Positions 1 to 14,310 are shown, counted from the first letter of the stretch. The stretch is 64,000 nucleotides of DNA from Cheilinus undulatus (GCF_018320785.1 NC_054877.1:26518329-26582328), one strand, 5' to 3'. The notes: a model not told the origin generated them from the letters alone. Made by a program: numbers and translations.

Positions 1-1164
1 GCTTTCTACAAAATCTTTCTCTAACTAAACACTTCACAAAAATTTAAAATCCTTCCCACATGACACAGAGGACCTCTGGTTATCTTTATAATTCAGGTTT
101 CTGACATTCATGGATATTGGCTTCTTTAAACAGCAATCAATATTCACAACAACTCCTTCCTTAGCTTTGTGCCCTGTGAGCAATTTCTTGAAAGATCCCT
201 GTGGAAAAACCAGGAGAAGCAGTCAGATAGGCCTTTCAGTATTTAAATTTGCTCATATGTATTGATGATACAGGCCTGCAACAGGCAAATTAACTGGAAC
301 TTTCTTTTGTATGTATTTTTCTCTTGGAGCATTTGGTTTATTGATTGCTGTTGAGATGTGGAGAGAACTTCAACAAATGTACTGTATCAAAAATAAAGCC
401 TCCATAATTGCCTCCCCTAGCCTTAACTAGCAAATACTGGTGCCATTAAATTTACACAAGCCTACATGATAAAGTTGCATTAAAAGCAAGGAAATACAAC
501 TACAAGGACATTTATTTTCTTATGTCTCTTAAAGCTAAAATAGTCAAACTTTTATTGAAGTAAAATACCATTGGGAGACTTAAAAGAAGTGTACAGCAGT
601 TTAATTGTCTCTTAGTGTTAGTGGGAAAAAAACTTTTTTCATGGATTCTGGAGAACCATCTTGCAATATCAGGCTGCAGTACATAGACATAAGAAGCAGA
701 GCAGTTCTAAACACAGATCAACTAAATCCCAGGTCACATAGCAGAAAGTCATCAGTAAAAACACCAACACCCTGATGCATCTTCGTCTAATGCCTTCATT
801 CTTCTTTAAAAAAGATTTAATGTGACCATCTCCTTAAGATCCAATTTTTTTCCTGCAGCAGATTCCAGGCTGCAGGAGCAACATATCTGAAACTCCCTCT
901 ACCCATTTCAAGAGGCACTTTGGGGACAGATAGCTGAAGTAAATTTTGTGACAGAGACACAGAGTGAAGACTGTCGCTTCCAGCACTTTTTGTATGAATT
1001 AAAACACAGAAGTGTGATGGATGTAGGGTAAGAATAGCTGCATAAGTAACGATATTCCAATGATTTCAACTAGGAGTTTTAAGTGAAGGCCATCAACTTG
1101 ATCATGCAGATTACAATGACGGATTAAGGATTTGAGGTTTGTTATAAGCCCAAGAGCCACATGC

Positions 1165-2262
1165 CATACAGCAGCCATCCCATAATGGCGGTCCGTGGGC
1201 CAGGTCCGGCCCAGCAGCTGGTGTCATCTGGCCCGTGGGACATTTGGGAAAAAAGAAGGAAATTTTTAAGAAATACATTAATTTTCAATATTTACTTACT
1301 TAGGTGTTTAAAATACAAATTTTCACTAATTCATCATGATATTTCTATAATTATAGAAAAGAAAGGATGTAATATGATGCAAAAAATGAGTTAAATATGG
1401 TACATTGAACTCTCATTAGAGCGGGGAGGAACATCATGGAAAGACACACAGCAGAGCGCACAGCAGCGCAGCTGCTTCATCACCTCAGCTCTGCAAACAT
1501 GCTTTCCAAAAAGAGTCTGATACAGGCTGCATGATTTTTAAGACTGAAGGAGAGGGATTTATTTTGTCTAATTTTGGTTTTTTAAGATGAAGAGTTTAAC
1601 CACTGTGCGCAGCTGCACAGACTCTCAATGAGTCCAGCCCTGCCCACACCTCTGACTAGTTTTCTGCATTTCAGACCTTAAAGAATGTCTGAGGTTTTTG
1701 CTTTGTAAAACAAAACATCTATCCCTGTGGGGGATTAAAACAGCTGCTCTCATGATAGCAAATACTTCCCCTGGGTAATAGTCCATCAGCCACAAACGCA
1801 GACATCATATCTCACTTTGGTCAGTGAATCAGTTCAATTACTAGCCTTATTTAATCACTAGTTATAAAAATTTGTATTGCCAAACTAATATCAACTAAAT
1901 TTATTTACATAAAATTTGATTTAATGTCAACAAGAAGTGCAATTATGGTCTTGATCACTTACATTTATACGGGACAGCTTTTATTAATCCTGTGGCGTAT
2001 TTAACTCCAGGTCTCATCAAACGGTAAAAATTCCTCTCATAACGATAAAACAAAGTCTTTATAACCAAAGATTTAATCCTACCCTGGACACAGGCTGTCC
2101 TATAACATGAGAGGTTAGCATTTTTGGTCTTTGCGCAGCGCTTAAAGGCTTCAAAATTGTGCACAGAGATGCACCACTTCATGATGCATGCAGTGATCTC
2201 AGGGGGATTCAGACGCTGTCTGGACGCTGTGCACTGATCCCAGGTCAGGTGAAATAATCTCG
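1165..2262. repeat. hAT-like dispersed repeat remnant
   Basis: The segment around 1190-1245 (ggtccgtgggccaggtccggcccag) looks like a hAT-type transposon end. The stretch at 2160-2262 (agatgcaccacttcatgatg through aggtcaggtgaaataatctc) recurs at 9145-9330. The two parts probably belong to the same element, now decayed. Confidence 0.4.
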
Positions 2263-3842
2263 TTCTTATTTTTATTTGACTATAAAATTTACTTTTGCCA
2301 AATTAAGTACATTTTGTGCATCTTAATAAGTGCATATCGTTTTCATATATACTTCATTGGTCTCGTGAGCTACAAATAATCATTATCCGTCCAGAAAAAA
2401 ACAAGATCAAACCCCTCGTCTTTAATGCATACCAGTATGCATTGGGTCTACACTGTGAAAGTGATCTTGATGAAGGCATCCCAGCCCACCTAGGATATCA
2501 AATCATTTTCAGTATGCATTGAGGTGCTTCCACACTTAGCATTTAGGATTACCACTTGGTAACCTAATGCCCAAAACAGATATTAAGTGTTAATCCAAGG
2601 TATAAACGGGGTCTTAGTTTCAGGTTACTCAAAAACACAACAGACTTGTGAGTCATAATATCCTGTTAGAAGAGAACATTTCACTGATTTACTTATGTGA
2701 GATTAAAGTTTGCAGATGGACATTGTGAAACAGACTAGATACATGTTGTACTGCATATTCTGTTATAGACTTTTCAAACAAAGACAGAAAGAACAAGTTA
2801 CTTCAGTTGGTACAACTTGAGCTCAACTCTGGCCTGTATAGATATACAAGGGCTTGCAGGTTCAGAGAAGGACGTGCGATAAATGCGCAGGTAGTTATGA
2901 CTCACCCAGTTGAACTGATTCATTCATAACTTAATAGTCATAAAGAAGTGCTCAATTCACAGACTCCACTATAAGACTTATAATAACCCTCCACCCACAT
3001 ATCAGTGTCTAATTAAAGTTTAATCGTGCCCAGACAGCAATCTTTCAATTTATGAAATTGATTACAAGTTGGGGATGCAGTTTGACCCCCCCACACACAC
3101 CCACTAAAGATGAAATCATCTTCTACGTCAGACTATGTAATTATTGTTAATTAGAAGTGAATCACTGTGTCTCTGTGAGTCATTTTAAGAATTCTTTTAC
3201 GGGGTGGAGGGGCTCATTTTTTATCTTTCTGTCACAAAAAGGGGGGGTTGTTTGTCGCAAGGTGAGGCATTTGAGCAAGAAGAGAAGTGAAAGCAGTTTC
3301 TGGACGTACGGAGGAGGTCCGGCCTCTCTGATGTGAAGCATGGGAAATTAGCATGCATTGGTAAGCAGAACACAGGGTGGTAGGCTGGATCACACAGAGG
3401 CTTATAAGCCTCGGAGAGCCCCTGAGTGCTCATAAAGAGGCAAAATTAACATGCAAACCACTGGATGAAAGCACACAGAGCCTCCTCTTCTGCCTGTAAT
3501 TTCCATTATTTACCAACACAGATTATGAATGTGATAGACGAGGAGAGGACTGTTTTAGTGCTTCAAGAGGACTCTTAAGGAGAACATTTCTTTATTTACA
3601 CTTTTATGAGAAACCTCCTGGCGCTATCATGGCTATGAAATAAGTCCTTCACTTTCATTTCTTCCTACTTACATTTAGTTTTATTATTATTTGTTCAAGT
3701 TTTTTTAACCTTCTCCCTCTCATTTTTGCTCTGTTCCTCAAGTATTCACTACATTGCATTACCTCTACCTACTATAAAGTTTCTCACTGCTTGTTTTGTT
3801 GTCTTATTTTGTCTTCCCAAATATCTAAAAGTGAAGATGCAC

Positions 3843-3846
3843 AGCC

Positions 3847-3883
<37 letters not shown>

Positions 3884-3905
3884 CCTCTCTCTCTCTCTCC
3901 CTCCT
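3843..3905. repeat. (CT)n microsatellite
   Basis: A CT tract of about 60 bp with a few substitutions. Confidence 0.95.
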
Positions 3906-4502
3906 CCTGGGAGGTAATTACTGTGGGATATCCTCCTACATCTCTAAAGCTCCTCTGCTTTTTGCCTCTTCCTCGGTCTGTGCAGCTGTCTTGTTAGCGA
4001 GGATATGCGACAGGCTTTATCTTCTTTACGTTTGAGAGGATTCTGAGAAGTTGTGCCGCATCTTAACTTTCTCTTTAGTCGTTCATTTTAGTGTCAGGTA
4101 TTTAGCTCTTCTTTTGCTGGTCAGATCACAACCACTGTTGATCACTTAGGTAGAGCTGATGTAGCCATGTTTGAGCAGGTGATAAAGCTTGTGTGGAGAG
4201 TTTAGCAGTAAAGTGTGTGGGGGCTGAGCATCCACAATGAAGAGCTGCCTTCCATTATTTATAACACTTCTCAATATGACCTAGTTTACTGCACAGCACT
4301 AACCACTGTTCTCTAGCTATTGCTCTTTATCTTCTTATACATCTGTATCAGTGCATCCATGTATTGGCCATTGCATTGTCAGGAGGTCAGCAGATCTATC
4401 TTTTATATGAAACTATCAATTCCACCAATGATTTTTTTAGTATTTGAATGTCATTTTTTTATGTTTTCAAAAATCAGTTTTCATGAGACTGGCCTCCCAT
4501 CT

Positions 4503-5142
4503 GAGGCTGCATGGTGGATCAGTGGTTAGCGCTGTCGCCTCACAGCATGAAGGTTCCTGGTTTGAATCCTGTATGACGTTTCCATGTACAAGATCTCTCT
4601 TGGTACTCCGACACCCTCACAAACCAAAGACATGCTCATTAGGTTAAATGGTGACTCGAAAATTCCCGAGTGTAAGCATTGCTGGTTGTTTGTCTCTATA
4701 TGTCAGTCTTGTGATTGACTGGTGATCGGTCTAGGGTGCACCCCACCTCTCACCCAGTGACAGCTAGAATCAGCTCCAGCCCCCGCAACCCCTAATCAGA
4801 CAACTGGTATAGATCAGGGTTCTCAAATGTTTAATGCTTTGGCCCCCAAAATAACAGCAACAGGGACCAAGGACCCCTACTGGTCCTGGGGGTGGTCAAG
4901 GCAGAAGATGTTGCATAAAGCTTCATGGACAAATTTACTTTTCAAGGAGTTTCTGTTCACATTTCTTTGATTTACTTACAAATCTCACTTAGGGTTTTAT
5001 TTTGCATTAAACTCATCCGAAGGATATTTTTACAATGATAGATGAGATGTACTACTTTTTTGGGGAAAATATTCTGCAACCCCTCTTTAGTGTCTTGTGA
5101 CCTCCACGCTTGGGACCACTGGCATAGATGTTAGATGGATGG
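4503..5142 (+). repeat. tRNA-derived SINE, interrupted
   Basis: A tRNA-like head (atggtggatcagtggttagc, gctgtcgcctcacagca) is followed by the common fish body (ccaaagacatgctcattagg, tgattgactggtgatcggtc, tgacagctagaatcagctcc) and a GATGGATGG tail. The tail is displaced to about 5130 by an element inserted at 4815-5121. Confidence 0.75.
4815..5121. mobile_element. Non-autonomous hAT-like element nested in the SINE
   Basis: 307 bp with ends CAGGGTTCTC and GGGACCACTG (imperfect inverted termini of hAT form). It is flanked by 8-bp direct repeats, gtatagat (4807-4814) and gcatagat (5122-5129). It interrupts the SINE exactly between its body and tail. Confidence 0.7.
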
Positions 5143-5378
5143 ATTGGAGAAATGTATATTTTTCCCATTATTTTAACAGGCACCAGCTTGTATCAGCAGT
5201 CAATCAATAAATCAGTCTTTGTTTGTTTCTTTGTTTTTATAGAGCCAGTTCATAACCAAAGTTATCTCAAGACACTTTACAAAGGGGGCAGGTCTAGACC
5301 ATACTCTTTGATATGTTATCATTAACACAAAACAGTAAATGGAAGACAAAATGATGGCTGTCATGGCCATAATGTCAA

Positions 5379-5905
5379 CTAAGGTTACTACAGTTAACTA
5401 AATCTAATAGAATAACTAAAACTAAAATATAAAAATGATTTCAGTAAACTGAAACTAAATAAAAAATAAGCTTTAGAAAAAGGTGAACTAACTAAAACTT
5501 AATAGGGTGCTTACAAAACTAACTAAAATGGAATAATATTAGTGATTAAAATATCCTTAGTTTTAGTCTTTTTCAGCAGCATTCTGACTGACGTGTACAC
5601 CTAAGCCTGGGGAATGTAAAATGTTCTAATTTGATTGAAGAAGACTTCACAAAGTGGTAATTTTAGGTCTTGAGTTGTTTTAAAATGTCACATTTGAATA
5701 AATAAAATGAGGTGTGATGAGTAGCCTATCTGAATATGTTCTGGAAAAATACATGTTTCTTTTTCCTGGCTGTTTTTGGTCTTGCTTCTGGTAAGTATCA
5801 ATGAAAATAAACTAGACTAACAAACTAGTGCTTAAAACTAATAAAAGACACTAAAATTTAAAACAGAAAGGTGAACAAAATTAACTAATAAAAAATCCCC
5901 AAACT
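5379..5905 (-). repeat. Degenerate ACTAAAACTAAAAT repeat
   Basis: A/T-rich, with many ACTAAAA and TAACTAAAA units. It is the reverse-complement form of the TTTTAGTC family at 9772-10265 and 46490-46755. Confidence 0.5.
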
Positions 5906-8900
5906 ATTTTAATATTTGTCTCAATGTCTAGACATATCCAGTGTTTCACCTTTTACAACATATATGTTGTTTCAGTGTCTACATTGCTTAAATGTCTACA
6001 TGTAGACATTGTTTTAACATCTAGACATAGATGCCGTTTAACATAGGAGGAGCATCAATACTGAGTTTTTATCCCTGAGTCTTTAAAATCCCTATTTCAT
6101 TTAAGAAAATGTCATTTATTTCAACACAGTATAACTCACGTTATCCCTCACCATCTCCATCATATTACCAGAAACAGGCAAGCATGAGTAGTTAAACCTG
6201 CACTGATAGTTTACTGACTGTTACCCTTCCATCTCCAGTCCTTCAAATGTCACATCCTCCTACTTTTCTGTTGTCCTGACACAAAGCAGCAAACTCACTT
6301 CCCCAAATTAAAAGAAAATGCAAGTCTGTGTCAAATTGACCACAACACCACTTTCTTTAAAGAGAGGGGTTTGGCTTGGAAGCAGGTCAAAATCTTCAAG
6401 GTTGGAAATGAAGTCAATACAGGAGTTTAAAATACTTAAGTACCTTTAGGGTCCTAGGGTGGTGGACTGCAAAATCCCCTTAAGTCCTATTTAAACCCAT
6501 GTTACATGGCTCTTTTGCAGCAGGAGTTAACATGTTTGCAGCCTGTTAAACAGTTAACATGTTTGCAGCCTGTTTGAAAAGACGGGTTTGGCCTGAGTAG
6601 CACATGTCTTTATTGGTACATACTGTACAAGAAGGTGTAAGTTACCTGTTGTAGTCTATTCATGAGATCTCTTGTGTGACGTCCAGCTATGGGCATGGCT
6701 GACCTGGCTGACAGGCTGACTGAGGCCTGCTTCTTAATCTCTGCCTGTTTCTATCTTGGCTGAAAGTAAGTCAGAGATAGCATTTCTAATATGGTGACTG
6801 CCATCATGGGGCTTCAAAACTAAGCTTCAAAAATCAGCAAGATTACCTCCATTTTTTTAAGAGTCTGGGCTTCAAACAATACAAGTAGATAACAATTAAA
6901 ACAGGTCAACCCATACTTTTCTAATTAGCTTTCTGATTTGTTTGGTTGGATAATTCATCCATCCACCCCTCCATCCATGGGGTCACGCTCTCACACTGGC
7001 CACTCTGCACATTGATTGCGGCCTCTGAACTGTTCTTACTCTTTCTTCCATTCGCGTCTAATTTTACTGCTCCTCATTTGTGTCAGAGAAAAAAGTAATG
7101 TGTTGCAGTAAAACCTTCAGCGTAGGCCCTGGAGAGATGAGTGAGAGAGAGTTGATGTGGAAGGTCAGGGAGAGCTTCAGATTTTGTTCTGGTGACAAAT
7201 GACAAAGGGCTTCTGTGAGCAGTCTCTCTGCACCCCCTGCCTTGTCTTCATCTTTTTTTTTGCCTCAAGAACAAAAGTGGTTTTAAGGGGTTTTTGTTGT
7301 GCTGAATCAAAAACTTGAGTGAAGTAGGGAAGTATTTTTGGATGCTTCAGGCTTTGGGGTTTAAACCGAGCACACTTTTTTTCTTGCTGAAGTTTGAGCT
7401 ATAAAGTGATATAAATTGGTAAAAAGCCCTATTCCAAAGCCTTGACTGACAACTGAAGACAGAATTTAAGTAGCTGGATACAGCCTATGTTTGGCATTTT
7501 TGCACAATGCATCACCACAGCTTTTTCCAAGTTACTAATTCATTTGAATATTCAAATTAACTGTTACCTCCAAATTATAAAGTCAGCAGTGCTCAAGAGT
7601 TAAAGATATGATAAATGGAAAAAGATACATTCAGGAAATGAGTAAAATGACACACTCAGAAAGAAAATCTATGTGTGGCTACTGAGGGTTTTTGTCCATA
7701 AAAGCCAGCCTAGCGGGATCTGTTTGGGAGTGGATTTTTCCATCATTTATCATCTACTGTATGTCCCCGCCAGAGGAAGCCAGGGAAGGACAGGACGGAG
7801 CCTTGTTAGAAAGTGATTGACTTTCAGGGTGAGCCAGAGATAAAGATAAACATGGGGGGGGGGGGCAGAAAAAGAAGTGAGAAAGTGAGTTTTTCAGTTT
7901 AAGTAATGTCTAGACAATCCCCGACCTGAATCTCTCCCAGAATAGTAATGAAGTTCTCGGGAGTTCCATGACAGGGCAGGGATCCTCACCGAGACTAAAT
8001 CTCTCAGATGCACCCATGACTCAGGCCTTCATTGAAATGGAGCCCCCCTACCCCGTCTCCCACCTTCAATATCCTCCACATCTTTCACCAAAGTCAAAGG
8101 ACGGCTGTGGAAGCAGCAGGGCTCCTTAATGCCGAGCCAGAGAGCTGCCTCCCTCCACAGATGGAGCAAGTGTCTGATTTGGATTCAGGAAGCGTTCAAC
8201 CCAGTTCTATTGGCAACCCAGTTTCATATCCATTACAGCCTGCTCCCTTACTTTGTCATTCATTTTTCCTACACCTCACCCCACACAAGCACAAGATCCA
8301 ACAAATACAAATAACACGTCATTCATAACAGTGTAGTAAAGGGTGTCATCTTGATTTTCATTATTTTATTTTTTCAAAAAAATGTATGATAGAACATCAG
8401 CATCAGTGGTGTCTCCTGGTGGGCTAAGCCAGAACAATCAAACCAGCCAGTTACCTTTGCTGCATTCTCCATCTATAACCCTCTTTCTTTGTCTCCTCAT
8501 TTTGCACATATTGTTTACATTCATTGATTGTCACTAAAATCTATGCCACAATAATGGGAAAGTAAATTGCATTTTCATCCTCATGAAATATTCACAAGGC
8601 CTCTTGTTTGGGCTTTTAAAAAAAAAAATAAAACATGCATCTTTTACATTAGTGTTTACTTTAACTGTAATTATTCATGCTCCCAAGCGTTGGTCAGCAT
8701 TTATTTGCATTTACACCACATCTGTTGTTCACTGAAACAGACTGAGACTATTTTGGAAGCTGATTGTCCAAAGCCCCAACGAAGTTTTTTGTACTGCTAC
8801 GATATAAACATGATTAAATCAGCAAAGAGTTCTTTTTGTAAACAGGGGGCGCCAAACCCACATAAACTTAAAGTTGCTTTCAGCAGCTCTGAAGAGAAAC

Positions 8901-9000
8901 GTAACTACCCGGTATTTCGGGACGGGGTCTGGCTACAGACCGTTCATCTGAGATCCTGTATATCTCTAATAGGAATTATTGTGATGTGATGTTACACTGT

Positions 9001-9690
9001 ATTTCCAGTTTTAGTTTTTTAAATTCAACTTTATTCATAAACAGAGTCTGGCAGTTACACACATGAAATAACCACATTACAAATATTACAGACTAAAAAA
9101 CATTTCATAAATGAAACAGAGCGCTCATAGACATAATTACGCACGGAGATGCACCACTTCATGACGCACGCAGGGAAGTCAGGGTGGTTCAGATAGAACG
9201 GACATGCATAAGAACATCTGTTGTGCCTCAGATATGTGCTTATAAGTCAAGTTTTCACTCAGTAGGTGAGGTGAGGACTCTCATTCTGGACTCTGTACTC
9301 ATCCAAGGTCAGGTGAAATAATCTCAGGGTCTGATCAGATATTGTGGACAACAGGTTGCCATTATAAAGCCATAAACAGCCATGCTGAATGAATGTTTCT
9401 AATGAATATTCCAGTCTTGTAAATTTAGCATCAGTGGGTCTTGAAAACGTTAAAAATGTGAAAAAAAAAATGCCATCTGATATAAGGACAGCATGGCTGA
9501 CCTGTTTAGATTACTTGCAAATAAATCCTCTGTCTAAAGTAGCTAATTAAGCCATAATCTGTGCGAGGAAATATATAAATATAAATATAAATATGTATAT
9601 ATGAACATCCAAGAAATCATATCTGGCCCTCGGGTTTCTGTCCTTGAAAAATGTTGGCCCTCAGGAAAACCTAATTGAGGATCCCTGATG
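9001..9690. repeat. hAT-like dispersed repeat copy
   Basis: 9001-9120 is repeated at 25255-25392 (aaattcaactttatt, agtctggcagtta, attacagacta). 9145-9330 is repeated at 2160-2262. The right end, ggccctcaggaaaacctaat then gaggatccctg, is typical of hAT termini. Confidence 0.45.
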
Positions 9691-9771
9691 TAGAGGGCAG
9701 TCATTATGCACATTTATTACACAAAATGTGGAATTTTAAAAGTTTGTACTCATATGTTGAGATATGACTGT

Positions 9772-10265
9772 CAATTTTGACAGCTAGTTTTAGTTTTAGT
9801 CTTCAGATGAAATGCCTTTTAGATTTAGTCACATTTTAGTAATTCCTACCCTTTATACTTTTAGTCAATGAGAACTCCGAAACATTTTAGTCCAGTTTTG
9901 AGCAATAAAAAGTTTAGCCTTTATTTTTCATCCAAACATTTATTCTCTTGCCTGATCTGGTGCAGAATCATGTTGGTGGGTTCTATGTATCCCGCCAATC
10001 CTGGGATCTCAGCTTTCTACATCCAAGGGGAAGAAGAGCAACTAAGATGTTGTGTTCAGACAGATTTACCCACAGTGGAGAAATAACGTGGATTTTTAAT
10101 GTCCAGTAAAGAATAAATTACATTATTAGTGTTGTTGTAGTCATCATGACAAAAACTCAACTTAGTTTAAGTAAAAGATTTGGATCTATTTTTAGTTAGT
10201 CTTTCTCATGGAAAAGAGTTAGTCGACTTACATTTTTAGTCATAGTTTTAGTCAATGAAATTGTC
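9772..10265 (+). repeat. TTTTAGTC-rich dispersed repeat
   Basis: It shares ttagtcacattttagt, cctaccctttat, tctttctcatggaaaa and tttttagtcatagttttagt with 46490-46755. The middle (about 9900-10140) is an unrelated insertion. Confidence 0.55.
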
Positions 10266-11021
10266 ACTGGAGATTTGGACCACAACTTTTCAATAACACT
10301 ACTTGAAACCTGGTTTTCAGATCAAAAATATGGTCTTGGGGTTTGGTTATTCTTTAAATAACTTCTGCTTACTGCTAAATGTGTTGTTTTTGTTGTGCAC
10401 GTTTAGCAAGAATCTGATGTCAATATTCTTAAAACTGCTCGTGTCTCCTCTTGGTATACTTTTCATGGAATAACTTTATGCCAAAAGTCGATATCAATAC
10501 CAATATTACTACCATTATATACATGTAGTTCAGACCTAAATCTCAGTCCCTCAAACACACTTTAAAATTTCTTAAATATAGATAAACTTAGAAGAATACT
10601 TAAATTGACATAGGTCTTTTAGTCTAGCCTAAAACTCCACAAGCTTATTTGTACATACTGTTGATAATTACAGCTTCTGTAGACCAGTATTTACAGCAGA
10701 TCTATCAGTTGTAAACAGTGGCAGAACTTGCTGTAGCTGCCCATATTGAGTATTAACCTTTTTTAAGCTATTTTCTACCATTATTAAAGGCATGCATCCC
10801 TACTTGTTCAACATATTTGTCTGTTGCTCTTCATTTTCTGTTTTTAGCTTTCATTAACTTCAAAAAGGCCTTTCTGCCCTGTGTAGTCAACATTTGTCTA
10901 GCCTGTTGCTTGGTATGTTTGGTACTGCAAGTTATGCAAACAACACAAATACTGGCTCATCACTACTGCCACCTTGGCCTAACCATTGGTTAAAACACTC
11001 CACAGAGAAACTTTAGATTTG

Positions 11022-11318
11022 AAGATGCACCGATTGTAAAAATCCAGGCCATTGCTGATATTGATGCTGATGTTTTCCTGTCATTGTAAAACTCTGTAAA
11101 TGCTCAGTTCTCTCACGTTTGATTATGCAAACAGATCAGAGTTTGTCCAGCATCTTTTGCAAAGGTGTGCTACATAACAGCATTTAATCGTTACATCACA
11201 ACATATAAAAATCGCCTGACATTGATTTGTGCCAATATTATTTGCAGATGGCTGATGACTGTCCAAAGGGCTGATATTGATTAAACCAATAAGTTAAACT
11301 GATTCATCTGTGAATCCC
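11022..11318. repeat. Dispersed repeat with TGATATTGATGCTGAT-type units
   Basis: It starts with gatgcaccgattgtaaaaat and contains gccaatattatttgcagatg; it ends near gaatcccta. Related fragments lie at 13085-13200 and 16095-16180. A common fish repeat style; class not determined. Confidence 0.35.
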
Positions 11319-12892
11319 TATTTGGATTTTTCTCTTCATTTATTTCAGTGCCTGTAGGAATTCATTCATCTATTTTAATAAATTATGTACATTGTTGTGA
11401 GCTAAACTGCTAAAATATTTATCATCCTTAGTTGCAGTGTTTGCTCACCAGGTATCAGGTAGACCTCTGTGTTTATTTATCTTAAGCCTCCCACTGAGAC
11501 CCCTAATGGCAGAGACCGAACAGTCTCATGTGCACAGTTTCACTAACAACTTTGCCTTCCCCTTTCTCCTTCACATCGACACAGAATATAAATAGGTGTC
11601 CTTGTAATCAGTTTACTATCACTAAGCACAGGCCTTAAATGTGGCACGTCTTGTTTTAATTTTCCCTGTTTTTGCGGGGGAACCAACTTTGGCTGATTAC
11701 GTATTCTTGGCAGGAGCAGCGACAGGGCAAACCTGTTGGCGTGCATTTTAATCAACAGCATGTGTGTTGCGTTGAGTTTCCTAGTTCATGTGTCTGTCTA
11801 CCGATTGAGTGTTTCTTTTCCTTCTCCTGTGTACTTGTGTGGTTCCCATGTGTCCATTAAGGAGATCTCATTAATCATGAGAGACTTTGTCCTCGTCTCT
11901 TCACCCCATATTTCCTCTCAGTCATCTACAAACAAGGTACTCTGTCAAAGACTTCAAAGTCACTTACATTTCACCCCCATCATTCCCGAGCTGCAGCCAG
12001 AGCACTCTCTAAACAGCTCCAAGCCTCCTCATAGACAGTTACAGAGTGTTGCCCTTGTGGACACATTTGGAGGGGATCCTTTGGCGTGTCAGCAGAGCAG
12101 ACTGTGTGATTGGAAAGGTTAGGATAGTAGAGCACAGTAATGCGTTAATGTAGGGGTGTATGTGTGCATGTGCATCGGCCTGATTTGTGCTCCAGACAGA
12201 TGAAGAAGGGACAATGCCTGCTGGTGGGTAATGTATCACTGTCTGCCCCCCTGCCCACTCAAACACATATGTTCACAAAAACACACACGCAGCCAGACAG
12301 GCTCGACGTGACCCCCGGCGCCCCGCCAGAGAGAGAGACATTTCCTCTTTGACAGTGTGTCAGCAGGCCCAGATAAACTCGGCTGCCAGCTCTCCACAGA
12401 GCTCGTCCTGCCTCCTGCTGACTTGCGAGACGTTTCCACATCGCCGACCATGTGACCTCACCTTCCCAGAGTCCTTTACTCAACCTGCTATGCACTGCTG
12501 TGTTTTAAAATGGATGGTCGTAAATGCCGGGACTCATTTTGCTGTGCTGTGGCGTGCCATGTGAGCTAAGACACGTACCCCTTACAATGCTTTGATTTTG
12601 ACTTGGGTTTGGAGTGTAAGTATGATCCCATAGTATCATCATATGCTAACGTCACCACTGTCTCAAAGACTATGTGTGAGTTCACAAGCTGTTGGGTCAA
12701 AGAGTGTCAATCACAGCTACAACAGAAGCTCTCTGTTTGATTCTAGCAGTCTTTTCCTCTGGAAAGAAGACAAAGAACTGCAGTTCTTATAATACACTTT
12801 AAGGAATGAAGGGGAAACAAGAAGAAAAATAAATAAATGAGGAATATTTATTGGCTGTGCTCAAACATGGGTGCAACTTAAGCTCATTTGGT

Positions 12893-13066
12893 TTAGCAGG
12901 TGCCCATATACAGAGGCAGAATCCTCAATGCACTGGAGCAGGATGGAATCCCAGTACCGACGCTGTTTGATGCATGTTTTCCCTCTATTTTCCCCATATT
13001 TCCTGTCTCTCTTTCTAGCTTACCTTTTACATTAAAGGAAAAAGCCCAACAAAATAATCTTTAAAG
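12893..13066 (+). repeat. tRNA-derived SINE
   Basis: Head gtttagcaggtgcccatata then agaggcagaatcctcaatgc, body gctgtttgatgcatgttttc and atttcctgtctctctttc, tail aggaaaaagcccaacaaaat. Same family as 28297-28477. Confidence 0.65.
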
Positions 13067-13084
13067 TGCAAAAACTCATTCCTA

Positions 13085-13200
13085 CCTTCTGCCAATATGC
13101 ATGGCCAATATCAGCTGTAAATACCAACATAAATGTTTATATCTGACAATACTGATAATGAACTTTGTGAGCTAATATCTGCCAATGTCAATAACAACAA
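13085..13200. repeat. Fragment of the 11022-11318 repeat family
   Basis: Units such as gccaatatcagctgtaaata and ctgacaatactgataatgaa. Confidence 0.3.
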
Positions 13201-14267
13201 TATCATGCATTCTGATTTTAAACCTGCCTTTAAAACAAGAGAGGTTGTCTGCTGCTTGGACTTACTCTATTGGTGATATTAATGATAACTGAAGGCTCTG
13301 CCTCCAACGCTACTTCAGTAAGGACCACTTTGTCAAGAAACGTACATGATTTGTGGTTAAAAATATTTTTCTTTATTAGCAGCTACAAATTTGTACTTAA
13401 TTCTGTTTATACCATATAGATATATTTCTGTTCTATCTATATTCACCAGTGTAGCTGTTCTGGGATCCCCATGCCCTTTCATTAGCCTGTGTGGAAAGCA
13501 TCGAGCAAAATACCTTACGTTCCTGTTCTTCCTTTGCATTCAGGAAAGCTTAAAGCAGGGTGAGAAGCAGCAAAAAAAAAAAACAGAGCAGGCATCAATG
13601 ACAATAGGATGACACTGATAAAGGTAGAAGCAGAATAAAGGAGGAGCTGGGGTGGAGGAGGGTTGAAACAAGCAGCTTTCAGAGAGCGCAGCAAAGTGTA
13701 GCAAGGAGATAGCAGTTTAAATATGGCAGCATGAGTGCGATTAGCCAGTAGTGTGTTTAGAAGAGAATCAGTTGCAAATTATATGGCAGTGCCTGACTCC
13801 GTAGCCTGTCTGAACTGATGCTATATGCTCAATTTTCTGAAACATAGATATCACATGCAGCACAATGTTCAGAGGGGTGATATTATGAGCTCTTTGAGAT
13901 ATAATAGTCCATTACAAGCTTTGCAAGGGAGGTAGGGGTTTGCAGTATTAAAGACTAAAGCTGTACATTTTTCTACCTCATGTCAGTCATAGCAGGCTGT
14001 TTTATCAGGCTTATAAACCGACTGTACGCCTTTGTCCAACATGGCTACATGTGTCTGTCTCAAGGAGACTCGACTTTTAATGGATGCCAGCCTTGCTCTT
14101 TGTTAGTTGAGTAAATAAAATGCCATCTGCATTATTAGAAAGTAAAACACGTAACAGAATTTTTTTCCTTGTTAGGGTGACCCAACACCTAGACATACAT
14201 TTTACAAACCTGCCCTTCATTTTTAATCCTCCATTCTTTTAAAGGCTGCTCTGCTCTCTATCTCTGT

Positions 14268-14268
<1 letters not shown>

Positions 14269-14304
<36 letters not shown>
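14269..14304. repeat. (CA)n microsatellite
   Basis: About 17 uninterrupted AC dinucleotides. Confidence 0.95.

Positions 14305-14310
<6 letters not shown>

Noticed and set aside
3726..3997. Leu/Ser repeat proteins
   Set aside because: Translation of the (CT)n microsatellite.
8567..8989. 140-codon + strand frame
   Set aside because: No recognisable domain, no splice context, low-complexity start; lies in the fgf12 intron next to repeats. Probably a chance frame.
11736..12564. Cluster of overlapping frames on both strands
   Set aside because: Locally GC-richer DNA gives overlapping frames in several phases; none shows a family motif or consistent splice sites.
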